Notes: generated by a model from the letters alone, not told the origin. A stretch of DNA of 12,169 nt from Coriobacteriales bacterium (GCA_031290695.1 JAITNB010000120.1:1-12169), one strand, 5' to 3'; counted from the first letter of the stretch, positions 6,745-12,169 are shown. Translations and numbers: made by a program.

Positions 6745-8199
6745 TTATATCTGGTTAACGCGCCGATCCCATCCAGTGACTAACCAGGCGTTGACCCCAC
6801 CGGTGATGTCAGAATAAGAGCTCTGGGCAATCTCTTCGGCTGAAGGGCTTGTACCCTCAATGAACCCAGCGAATACTTCATCGAACTTCGCCTTCTGCCC
6901 TGAGGTCAGCTTATCATAACTCACGTTGTAACCATTACCGGTCATCTCAAAGGCCCTGGCCTGCTGTTCGGGGTCGAGCATTGCGTTGGCGACGACCAAC
7001 GCAGCCGCCTTCTTTGTGGAGTTCTGTGTGATGATCACATAATCCCACATACCAATGGAGGTCTGCAGCATGTAAACCTGTGGGCTGCTCATATAAGCGG
7101 CGGGATTGCTCTCGACACGCGAAGATATAGAGGTGCAGGTCGTAAAGGTGCAGGCCAGGTCGTTTGACACCACATAACTCATCATCGAAGCGGCATCAGC
7201 CATATACAGAGGGCCAGCGTCACCCTGCAACAGATTCGGCTTAAGTTCGTTGAGGTAGGCCCACACATACGCAGCCTTATCATAGAATGTCTCCTCAGAA
7301 GCATCGCCACTCTGGAGCCATTCAAACCAGGCCTTGTTGTTTGCGTCTATCTTTTCACGGCGTGTGACGGCACTGTCAGACGCATCATAGACAGGCTCCC
7401 AGCCACCATTGCCGTCGTCGGTCAGTTCGGCCAGAATAGCCTTGAGAAAGCACTTCGCATGAAATGAGCCACTGCCGTTCAAGTCCATATAGGTGAACTT
7501 GCCGGGATATTTTTGCACCCATTGGGCAAGCTCCGTGAAATCATGGAACAGCCCGTTGATCTCGCCTTTGCTAGCATCCCAGGCCAAGCTGCTGTCCCAG
7601 AGGTCCTTTGAATAGACGAGCGAGGGGTTGAGGGTCTGAAACGGTGCTTCCCTGTCGTCGACATCCTGAGTGGCATCAAAGATAACACGCCCGTCTTTCT
7701 GATCCAGAAACTCGTAGTTAGGCAGTTTTGCCAGCCACTCGTTGCTAAACAACCCATCCTCATCGATATACCTCGTCATCGCAGAGCCCATGCCCCAGAA
7801 CAAATCGATGGTCGCATCAATATCCGTTTGGATGTCCGTGAGTATCTTCTGCTCATTTGCCGCATCATCGGGAACATACACGATGTCGATGCCATAGCTG
7901 TCTTTGACATGGCCCTGCAGGTAATCCCACCATTGCTTGACCATGACATCGGTATCCCACGCACAGAAGGTGACCTCCTGCCCTTGTGCTTCGGCGAGGA
8001 CCTGATCCCAAGTCATAGATGCTAGGTCGGTATCGACGACCAGTGAGGCATCAGGCGCCGTATCAGGACCTGAAGGATCATCTCCAGGTTTTGTGCCCCC
8101 ATTATCGCAGCCTGCAAGACCTCCCATAGCCAGTGTTGCACCCATAGCTCCCATGACGCCCACAAAGCGCCGCCTACTCAAATCGTTACGTGTAGTCAT
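6745..8199 (-). CDS. ynjB: YnjB-family ABC transporter substrate-binding lipoprotein, Tat-exported
   Basis: This 484-residue protein captures the ligand outside the membrane for the importer. Its N-terminus has a twin-arginine motif (SRRRFVG, residues 8-14), a hydrophobic stretch and the lipobox LAGC with Cys31, so it should be a folded, Tat-exported lipoprotein, followed by a Gly/Asp/Pro-rich linker. The mature part resembles E. coli YnjB from memory of that sequence: W-x-x-(I/V)-x-x-x-A-x-GQ-x-V near residue 65, a DLFWG strand near 133, the YPGKFTY segment near 235, AAALVVANAMLDPEQQ near 400, and a VNAW-containing end. YnjB proteins are about 390 residues, so this one is longer, mainly by the N-terminal leader and linker. 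ATG 8199 has GGGAGGA just upstream. The ligand of the YnjBCD family is not established; spermidine/iron-type binding proteins are the alternatives. Confidence 0.85.
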   Translation of the reverse strand: MTTRNDLSRRRFVGVMGAMGATLAMGGLAGCDNGGTKPGDDPSGPDTAPDASLVVDTDLASMTWDQVLAEAQGQEVTFCAWDTDVMVKQWWDYLQGHVKDSYGIDIVYVPDDAANEQKILTDIQTDIDATIDLFWGMGSAMTRYIDEDGLFSNEWLAKLPNYEFLDQKDGRVIFDATQDVDDREAPFQTLNPSLVYSKDLWDSSLAWDASKGEINGLFHDFTELAQWVQKYPGKFTYMDLNGSGSFHAKCFLKAILAELTDDGNGGWEPVYDASDSAVTRREKIDANNKAWFEWLQSGDASEETFYDKAAYVWAYLNELKPNLLQGDAGPLYMADAASMMSYVVSNDLACTFTTCTSISSRVESNPAAYMSSPQVYMLQTSIGMWDYVIITQNSTKKAAALVVANAMLDPEQQARAFEMTGNGYNVSYDKLTSGQKAKFDEVFAGFIEGTSPSAEEIAQSSYSDITGGVNAWLVTGWDRRVNQI

Positions 8200-8245
8200 A
8201 CTTCCTCCCTGTTCTTTTGGTTACATGTATTAGACTTACTACACT

Positions 8246-8277
8246 ATTAGAGTAACACTAGTATTGGAGTCTGTCAA
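8246..8277 (-). promoter_or_regulatory. Promoter of the YnjBCD-type transporter operon
   Basis: On the minus strand a perfect -35 TTGACA lies at 8272-8277. Two -10 candidates follow: TACTCT (8249-8254, 17-base spacer, 3/6 match) and TCTAAT (8246-8251, 20-base spacer, 5/6 match). A 20-base spacer would suggest an activator that twists the promoter. The same stretch contains an imperfect direct repeat, ACACTA...GAGT, beginning at 8241 and 8255, which could be a regulator site. Confidence 0.5.
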
Positions 8278-8310
8278 AGTACCATAACGATGAAGGCTTG
8301 GCCTCCCTAA

Positions 8311-8349
8311 CGTCGAAGCCCTCCCCAGTGGCTGAGGAGGGCTTCGACG
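8311..8349 (-). terminator. Strong hairpin downstream of rubrerythrin (probable terminator)
   Basis: A perfect 14-bp stem (8311-8324 with 8336-8349), rich in G+C, encloses an 11-base loop that can itself pair CAG with CTG. It lies 20 bases after the rubrerythrin stop and before the next promoter on the same strand, where a terminator is expected. No T-tract follows on the minus strand, so it would be a U-less hairpin terminator of the kind common in high-GC Gram-positives, or a transcript-end stabiliser. Confidence 0.6.
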
Positions 8350-8368
8350 CGTTATTACGATGGATGGG

Positions 8369-8923
8369 CTAGAAGTTCTCGCTACGAAGCTCGAAGTACG
8401 CCTTGGGGTGGGCGCATACGGGACAGATGGTGGGAGGCTCCTCGCCAAAGTGGATGTGACCGCACTTGAGGCACTTCCAGGCGTAGACCTTGTCGCGCTT
8501 GAAGACCTCGCCCTTCTCAAGGCGCTGTAAGAGCAGACGATAGCGCTCCTCGTGGCCCTTCTCGATGGCGCCCACGGCGTCAAACAGCGCGGCGATGTCG
8601 TGGTAGCCCTCCTCGCGGGCCGCTACGGCAAAGTCCTTGTACATGCTCGACCATTCCTCATGCTCGCCCTCGGCGGCGTCGAGCAGATTAGCGGCCGTCT
8701 TTGGCACGGCGCCCTTGACGTTGCCGTCACTGTGGATAATTTTAAACCACAGCTTGGCGTGCTGCTTCTCGTTGCCCGAGGTCTCATCAAAGAGGTCCCC
8801 AATCTGCTGGTACCCCTCGTTGCGCGCCTGCGTTGCGTAATACCCGTACTTGTTGGTGGCCTGTGACTCGCCTGAGAACGCATACTCAAGGTTAGCCTTG
8901 GTCTTTGATGTCGCAAAACCCAT
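8369..8923 (-). CDS. rbr: Rubrerythrin (peroxide reductase)
   Basis: This 184-residue cytoplasmic protein reduces hydrogen peroxide to water at a diiron centre, with electrons entering through a rubredoxin-type FeS4 site; it is a standard oxidative-stress enzyme of anaerobes. The four-helix ferritin-like domain spans residues ~5-135, with likely diiron ligands Glu19, Glu52 and His55 (ETSGNEKQH), a Glu in EGEHEE (86-90), Glu121 and His124 (AIEKGH). The C-terminal rubredoxin domain has CLKC (151, 154) and CPVC (167, 170). The length matches classical rubrerythrin. ATG 8923 is chosen because AAGGAGGAA lies five bases upstream; the frame stays open to 9067 but that extension shows no conserved residues. 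It is monocistronic, with a hairpin after it and its own promoter region shared divergently with the toxin-antitoxin genes. Confidence 0.96.
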   Translation of the reverse strand: MGFATSKTKANLEYAFSGESQATNKYGYYATQARNEGYQQIGDLFDETSGNEKQHAKLWFKIIHSDGNVKGAVPKTAANLLDAAEGEHEEWSSMYKDFAVAAREEGYHDIAALFDAVGAIEKGHEERYRLLLQRLEKGEVFKRDKVYAWKCLKCGHIHFGEEPPTICPVCAHPKAYFELRSENF

Positions 8924-8955
8924 AGGTTCCTCCTTTTTCGTGCCAATGGTTGATG

Positions 8956-8973
8956 GAGGCCGCGCACGGCCTC
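8956..8973 (-). promoter_or_regulatory. GC-rich hairpin in the rubrerythrin leader
   Basis: GAGGCCG-CGCA-CGGCCTC forms a perfect 7-bp stem with a 4-base loop between the proposed -10 element and the ribosome-binding site of rubrerythrin. It would lie in the 5' untranslated RNA and may affect message stability or translation. Chance occurrence in GC-rich DNA is possible. Confidence 0.35.
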
Positions 8974-8991
8974 GCGGTGCATACCATACCC

Positions 8992-9018
8992 ATTCTACCC
9001 CACCTGCACCAGCATCAA
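8992..9018 (-). promoter_or_regulatory. Putative rubrerythrin promoter
   Basis: On the minus strand TTGATG (9013-9018) and TAGAAT (8992-8997, 5/6 match to TATAAT) are separated by 15 bases. The spacer is shorter than ideal but the -10 is good. The predicted leader is about 60 bases long. Confidence 0.4.
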
Positions 9019-9126
9019 AAGATGTTTCGTTGCCAGCGAGTGATTCCCCACAGATACCGCACAACAAATGACCTGCGGATAAGAGCGAGACGGTTGCAGA
9101 AAAACTTAGCTTTATACTCTAATTTA

Positions 9127-9155
9127 TTGACATTGCTTAACCGAAACGCTACGAT
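9127..9155 (+). promoter_or_regulatory. Promoter of the toxin-antitoxin operon
   Basis: A perfect -35 TTGACA (9127-9132) is followed after 17 bases by TACGAT (9150-9155), a 4/6 match to TATAAT. The start point would be near 9162, giving a leader of about 20 bases before the antitoxin start. The region is noticeably AT-richer than its surroundings. Confidence 0.65.
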
Positions 9156-9166
9156 ACTCGAAGTAT
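9154..9166. promoter_or_regulatory. Palindrome overlapping the toxin-antitoxin promoter (possible autoregulatory operator)
   Basis: ATACT-CGA-AGTAT is a perfect 5-bp inverted repeat overlapping the -10 and the predicted start point. The hexamer ATACTC also occurs at 9114-9119, upstream of the -35. Antitoxins with an HTH domain usually repress their own operon, so this is a sensible candidate operator for the downstream protein; this is inference. Confidence 0.45.
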
Positions 9167-9184
9167 TTTGAGAGAGGTTTTGCT

Positions 9185-9949
9185 ATGCTTACTAAGAGAA
9201 TCAGCGAGTTACGCAAAGAATATGGGTTTAACCAGGCAGAGGTTGCCGAGAGGATCGGGGTATCCCGCGCCACCTATGCTAATTATGAGACGGGCGAAAC
9301 GGAGCCGAAACTCAGCGAGCTTATTGCGTTGGCGAGTCTGTTCAACACTTCGATTGATGATTTGGCCGATACTGCTGGGTCGAGCGGCCTGCTCATCAAC
9401 TTCGCTGACGAAAAAGATAGGTTCGAGCAAGTAGAGATGAGGTTTAATCCGGAGAAGTTTCGTGAGGTGTTGCTTTATATCCTTGATAAAGTAGGGGCTA
9501 AGGCGAATATCGGCGAAACCGCTCTTTATAAGCTTCTCTATTTCATAGACACCGACTTCTACGAGCAATATGGCCGGTCGATTACCGGCTTGAGCTATGT
9601 TAAGCAGAACTATGGCCCAACACCTGTGCAAAGTGAGTTCCTTCCGGCCGTCAATACGCTTAAAGCGCAAAACGAGCTCGTGACAAAGGATGTAAGGGTC
9701 GGCGACTATCGGCAGAAGAAGTACCTGCCTACCGTCGAGGCTCGCCTTGAGCACCTTAGCGCCAACGAGCTCAATCATATCAGCGGGGAGTTGGCGCGGC
9801 TTGGATCTAAGAATGCCAGCGAACTCACGTGGCTTTCTCATCAGGATACGCCTTGGATTGCTTCGAAGACCGGTGCCAACATCGACTATCAGCTGGTGAT
9901 GTATAGGACTGCCATCACCAGAACACGGGAGCTGGACGATGATCTTTAG
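9185..9949 (+). CDS. HTH-Panacea (DUF4065) antitoxin
   Basis: This 254-residue protein is the probable antitoxin and autorepressor of a two-gene module. Residues ~5-60 form a classical Xre/Cro helix-turn-helix (NQAEVAERIGVSRATYANYE). Residues ~88-240 match the Panacea domain (DUF4065): ALYKLLYFIDTDFYEQYG, then SITGLSYVKQNYGP, and a late DTPW motif. Panacea is known as a promiscuous antitoxin domain that neutralises many unrelated toxins by direct binding. ATG 9185 has AGAGAGG seven bases upstream. The stop overlaps the next gene by 11 bases, so translation of the two is coupled. It is on the opposite strand to its neighbours and lower in G+C than murT/gatD, which suggests acquisition. A phage-type GepA/SocA-like regulator is the alternative reading. 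Confidence 0.87.
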   Translation: MLTKRISELRKEYGFNQAEVAERIGVSRATYANYETGETEPKLSELIALASLFNTSIDDLADTAGSSGLLINFADEKDRFEQVEMRFNPEKFREVLLYILDKVGAKANIGETALYKLLYFIDTDFYEQYGRSITGLSYVKQNYGPTPVQSEFLPAVNTLKAQNELVTKDVRVGDYRQKKYLPTVEARLEHLSANELNHISGELARLGSKNASELTWLSHQDTPWIASKTGANIDYQLVMYRTAITRTRELDDDL

Positions 9950-10322
9950 AGAGTCGGATGCGTTTTCTAAAGACGTTAAGGCGCTCATGAAGAAATGGCG
10001 CACCCTTCCTGGTGACATCGAGGAAGCGAAGAAGGTTGTCGCCAGCCTGTATGAAGAGCAAGAAGGAGTAGATAGTGCTCTGTTTCGCAAGAACTTCTTT
10101 GATGGCAAAGCGGCCGCTATCCTTACCGATGCCGAGCAGTATGAAGTGGTAAAAATGCGTTTGGATTGCAAATCACCAGGCTCCAAAGGCAAAGCAAGAC
10201 TGGTTTTTGTTTTTGTTGTCTCTGATGAGGAAGTCACACTCTTGGAGCTGTTTTCTAAAAGCAACAAGGATCGCGAGGATCAAAGGCGAATAGACGGGTT
10301 TATTAACTTGCTCGCTTGTTAG
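9939..10322 (+). CDS. RelE-like toxin partner of the Panacea antitoxin
   Basis: This 127-residue protein follows the antitoxin with an 11-base overlap, a typical toxin position. The N-terminal half is helical and basic (FSKDVKALMKKW). The C-terminal half looks like the RelE/YoeB-type sheet: VVKMRLDC, then GKARLVFVFV, then TLLELFSKSNKDREDQRRI. In related proteins the strand ending in SK-x-(D/N)K, followed by a terminal helix, is typical of RelE-superfamily toxins that cut mRNA on the ribosome. The catalytic residues cannot be assigned with certainty from sequence alone. No clear ribosome-binding site precedes ATG 9939, consistent with coupling. The gene ends at TAG 10322, followed by a short AT-rich stretch with a TTTTTA run but no good hairpin, convergent with gatD. 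Confidence 0.75.
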   Translation: MIFRESDAFSKDVKALMKKWRTLPGDIEEAKKVVASLYEEQEGVDSALFRKNFFDGKAAAILTDAEQYEVVKMRLDCKSPGSKGKARLVFVFVVSDEEVTLLELFSKSNKDREDQRRIDGFINLLAC

Positions 10323-10370
10323 TTGTTACCAGTGAGCCTGTGCCTCTTTTTATATTCAAGTTGGAGTCGC

Positions 10371-11312
10371 CTACCGGGGGCGGGCCTTTGCTCTGGTGCG
10401 GGCTTGGGTGGCGAGAGTGTCGTCGAGGGGGGGTAGCGGTGTTGGGCTGATGCCGTATTTATGGGTGAGGGCGGTTTGGATGAGGTGGTCGGCTATCTGG
10501 GGGTTCTTGGGGAGGAGGGGGCCGTGGAGATAGGTGCCCAGGGCGTTTTGATAGTGGATGCCCTCGGTCTTATCCACATCGTTGTTGCCGGCTCCTGATA
10601 TGACGTGCGCCAGCGGAGCGAGGCCGGGAGCAAGGTAGGTCTTGCCGCTGTGGTTTTCGTAGCCGACGATCTCGCCAAAGGTGTCGCTGTGGGTGACGAT
10701 GTTGCCGATGAGGCGGGTGTCGCCCGCGATGGTGTGCAGGTCAAAGATGTGGAGGCCCTCGATGCGCTCGCCGGCCGCAGTTTGAAAGTAGTTGCCAAAG
10801 AGTTGGTAGGTGCCGCAGATGACGAGCGCGGGGGTGCCGGTGTTGATGAGCTGCTTGAGGGTCTCGGCGATGCGGGGCAGATCCTGTTGGATAACGGCCT
10901 GGCCGGAGTCCTGGCCGCCGCCGCCGATGATGAGGTTGGGGTGCGAGGGGAAGGGGTCACCCGGGTGGTAGTCGATAATCGTGGGGGTGATGCCGCGCCA
11001 TTGCATACGGCGCTCAAGCGTGAGGACGTTGCCGTGGTCGCCGTAGATGTTCATCTGGCGGGGGTAGAGGTGGACTATCGTGAGGGCCTGTCCGGGGCCG
11101 GCGGTAGGCGGGGCGGGGGCAGGGGTACCTCGGCTGATGAGCGACCCGAAGGCTGCTCCAGCGCGTTCACCTGCGGAACTCGCCGCTTCGCGGCTCAAAC
11201 AGTCCTCGGTTACGAACGCGCTTGCGCAGCCTTCTCGCTCAAGGACGCTCTGCGGTACCCCTGCCCCCGCCCCGCCTACCGCCGGCCCCTCCATCATCGG
11301 TTCCTGTGTCAT
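10371..11312 (-). CDS. gatD: Lipid II isoglutaminyl synthase glutaminase subunit GatD, with an in-frame N-terminal palindromic insertion
   Basis: GatD releases ammonia from glutamine and feeds it to MurT, which amidates D-Glu of lipid II. From ATG 11312 the protein has 313 residues, against about 240 for the family. The family core starts only at residue ~77 (LTIVHLYPRQMNIYGDHGN). The glutaminase features are GGGGQDSGQ (130-138), the nucleophile Cys166 in VICGTYQLFGNYF, and the catalytic His263 in YLHGPLLPKNP. Residues ~8-73 are encoded by a 196-bp palindrome (11094-11289), not by the ancestral gene. The start is uncertain by two codons: GTG 11318 overlaps the murT stop (GTGA), ATG 11315 overlaps it by one base, and ATG 11312 has the best spacing (about seven bases) from the AAGGTGGT site. 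It is translationally coupled to murT. Confidence 0.92.
   Translation of the reverse strand: MTQEPMMEGPAVGGAGAGVPQSVLEREGCASAFVTEDCLSREAASSAGERAGAAFGSLISRGTPAPAPPTAGPGQALTIVHLYPRQMNIYGDHGNVLTLERRMQWRGITPTIIDYHPGDPFPSHPNLIIGGGGQDSGQAVIQQDLPRIAETLKQLINTGTPALVICGTYQLFGNYFQTAAGERIEGLHIFDLHTIAGDTRLIGNIVTHSDTFGEIVGYENHSGKTYLAPGLAPLAHVISGAGNNDVDKTEGIHYQNALGTYLHGPLLPKNPQIADHLIQTALTHKYGISPTPLPPLDDTLATQARTRAKARPR
11094..11289. mobile_element. 196-bp nested palindromic element inserted in gatD
   Basis: Two 36-bp arms, 11094-11129 and 11254-11289, are exact reverse complements of each other. Inside them, 11148-11168 pairs with 11214-11234 (19 of 21 positions), GAGCGA at 11139-11144 pairs with TCGCTC at 11235-11240 after a 3-base offset, and the centre holds GCCGC-TTC-GCGGC (11182-11194). 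The element is therefore palindromic over nearly its whole length. It contains no transposase and no stop in the gatD frame. A GGA trinucleotide flanks both ends on the minus strand, which could be a short target duplication or chance. A diverged partial copy occurs in murT. It behaves like a miniature or palindromic repeat able to live inside protein genes. Confidence 0.85.
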
Positions 11313-11314
11313 CA

Positions 11315-12169
11315 TCACACCACCTTGCTTAGGTGGGCGCGGGTTGCAAGGTGCTTGCGGATGGCGAGCATGGCGGTGTAGGTGCAGTAAATGCGCTTGG
11401 GGTGGGCGGACTGCGCAAGGAAGGTGTTGGTGGCGGTGACAAGGGTGGGGTCAACGGCTGCAAACGGCACCTCGTCGTAGTGGAGGCGCAGCGCCATGTC
11501 GTAGGCGCGCACGCCGCTGACCATTGCCACGCCGGTTGAGTGCAGCGTGGCGAAGCCTACGTCAAACAGCCAGCTCATGTCGCGGCCGTCGGCGTACTCG
11601 TCGTTGATGGCGATCATTGTGTCGTGGCCCGTTGGGTCAAAGGACTCGAGGGCAAGCCTAAACCCGCCGGGGTTCTTGACGAGAAAGAGCTCGATTTCAC
11701 AGCCGTCAATGGTGAGGGCCTCGCCGCGGCCAAAGGCGCTTTGGATCTGGGCGAGGGTGTGGATGAGGTGCGGGTCGCTCATTAGCCGAGATACTCCTGC
11801 CGCCCCTGTGCCAGCCCCCGCAACACCCTCCCCCTCCAAAATCACACGTACCAGGGCGAGGGCGGCGGCGGCGTTGTAGGTGTTGTAGATGCCTTTGAGC
11901 TGCAGGGGTGTGCAGAAGAGCGAGCCGTCGAGGTCGAAGGTCGCCCGGGTGCTGTCGAGGGCGGTGAGGGTGACTGTGGCGGCGGGGAGGATGCCGTCCA
12001 CGTCGTTGGCCCATGACTCGCTGAGGTCGTCGGCGCGGTAGAGGTCGTCGTCCTGCGGGAAGCGGGGGGCGAGGTGGGGGGCGAGGCCGTACCAATACAC
12101 CTGGGCGGCGAGGGGCGGTGCCGCCGTAGCAGGGAGGGTGGCGAGGCGGCTGTCCTCGCGGTTGATGAC
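11315..12169 (-). CDS. murT: Lipid II isoglutaminyl synthase ligase subunit MurT (partial, 5' end beyond window)
   Basis: MurT is the Mur-ligase-like ATPase that, with GatD, converts the D-Glu of lipid II to D-isoglutamine at the inner face of the membrane. The frame is open from the right edge (VINREDSRLATL...), so 284 C-terminal residues are seen, covering the end of the central domain and the C-terminal domain. Family landmarks are the GIYNTYNAAAALAL segment, AFGRGE, LFLVKNPGGF, and INDEYADGRDMSWLFD, which includes the aspartate region that supports the GatD cysteine. The segment between VYWYGL and IYNTYN has only one Cys, so the Cys4 zinc ribbon usual in MurT is absent. About 25 extra residues before HTLAQIQSAFGRGE correspond to a palindromic-element copy. 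The TGA stop touches the gatD start. Confidence 0.9.
   Translation of the reverse strand, partial: VINREDSRLATLPATAAPPLAAQVYWYGLAPHLAPRFPQDDDLYRADDLSESWANDVDGILPAATVTLTALDSTRATFDLDGSLFCTPLQLKGIYNTYNAAAALALVRVILEGEGVAGAGTGAAGVSRLMSDPHLIHTLAQIQSAFGRGEALTIDGCEIELFLVKNPGGFRLALESFDPTGHDTMIAINDEYADGRDMSWLFDVGFATLHSTGVAMVSGVRAYDMALRLHYDEVPFAAVDPTLVTATNTFLAQSAHPKRIYCTYTAMLAIRKHLATRAHLSKVV
11771..11835 (-). repeat. Diverged partial copy of the palindromic element inside murT
   Basis: Read on the minus strand, 11771-11800 matches the gatD element as read on the plus strand (11116-11145) at 27 of 30 bases, ending in CTCGGCTAATGAGCGACCCG. Further outward the match decays into similar G-rich sequence. 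The peptide is AGVSRLMSDP in murT, against AGVPRLMSDP in the plus-strand reading of the gatD element. Only one arm and the first interior bases remain. The left boundary near 11835 is approximate. Confidence 0.7.

Noticed and set aside
8311..8349. Hairpin downstream of rubrerythrin as a second copy of the gatD palindrome
   Set aside because: Arm sequences are unrelated to the gatD element; position after a stop codon favours a terminator.
8924..9067. 48-codon N-terminal extension of rubrerythrin
   Set aside because: The canonical rubrerythrin start has an ideal ribosome-binding site, and the extension overlaps the probable promoter.
9209..10267. 352-codon open frame antisense to the toxin-antitoxin genes
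   Set aside because: The plus-strand genes have clear HTH and Panacea domains, a ribosome-binding site and a promoter; the antisense frame shows no domain and reflects codon bias.
11094..11289. Palindrome in gatD as an intrinsic terminator or attenuator
   Set aside because: It lies inside an open coding frame, has no T-tract, and a diverged partial copy occurs in another gene, which fits a repeat element better.
10605..11381. 258-codon plus-strand frame across gatD
   Set aside because: gatD on the minus strand has catalytic motifs; this frame is open because of GC-rich codon structure and the palindrome.
1..12169. CRISPR array, tRNA or rRNA gene, intact insertion sequence
   Set aside because: No regularly spaced repeats, no tRNA-like or rRNA stretches and no transposase-like frame were seen on either strand.

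Overview
The window looks like a chromosomal stretch of a moderately high-GC, Gram-positive, anaerobic actinobacterium, most likely a member of the Coriobacteriia (Eggerthella/Coriobacterium relatives). Four things suggest this: a membrane-bound uptake [NiFe] hydrogenase with an O2-sensitive type of small subunit, a rubrerythrin, two Tat-dependent precursors, and the MurT/GatD lipid II amidation pair. This assignment is inference; no rRNA or other marker gene lies in the window.

Layout from left to right. (1) Positions 1-3803, minus strand: a hydrogenase operon read hyaA (Tat-exported FeS small subunit) > hyaB (NiFe large subunit) > hyaC (cytochrome b anchor, running off the left edge). The genes overlap or are separated by one base. 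Both catalytic subunits carry unusual acidic, Ala/Glu/Thr-rich tails. (2) Positions 3804-4038: a control region with several inverted and direct repeats, including a 5-4-5 palindrome of the kind bound by CRP/FNR-family regulators. (3) Positions 4039-8199, minus strand: a four-gene ABC importer of the YnjB-YnjC-YnjD type (Tat lipoprotein binding protein, two permeases, ATPase), substrate unknown, with a TTGACA-containing promoter. (4) Positions 8369-8923, minus strand: rubrerythrin, followed by a strong hairpin. (5) Positions 9127-10322, plus strand: a two-gene toxin-antitoxin module made of an HTH-Panacea (DUF4065) antitoxin and a RelE-like toxin, with its own promoter and a small palindrome over the -10 region. 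(6) Positions 10371-12169, minus strand: murT (cut by the right edge) translationally coupled to gatD.

The most striking signal is in region 6. Near the 5' end of gatD lies a 196-bp nested palindrome (11094-11289) bounded by perfect 36-bp inverted arms, inserted in frame so that it adds about 66 residues ahead of the normal GatD start. A shorter, diverged copy in the opposite orientation is embedded in frame in the neighbouring murT (about 11771-11835). This resembles a protein-invading palindromic element, analogous in behaviour to Rickettsia palindromic elements but unrelated as far as can be seen here. MurT also appears to lack the Cys4 zinc ribbon typical of its family.

Functionally, the hydrogenase would oxidise H2 outside the membrane and pass electrons through the b-type haem subunit to quinones. 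Rubrerythrin would remove peroxide in this anaerobe. MurT/GatD would amidate lipid II for cell-wall synthesis. The toxin-antitoxin genes, on the opposite strand and visibly less GC-rich than murT/gatD, look like an acquired cassette.
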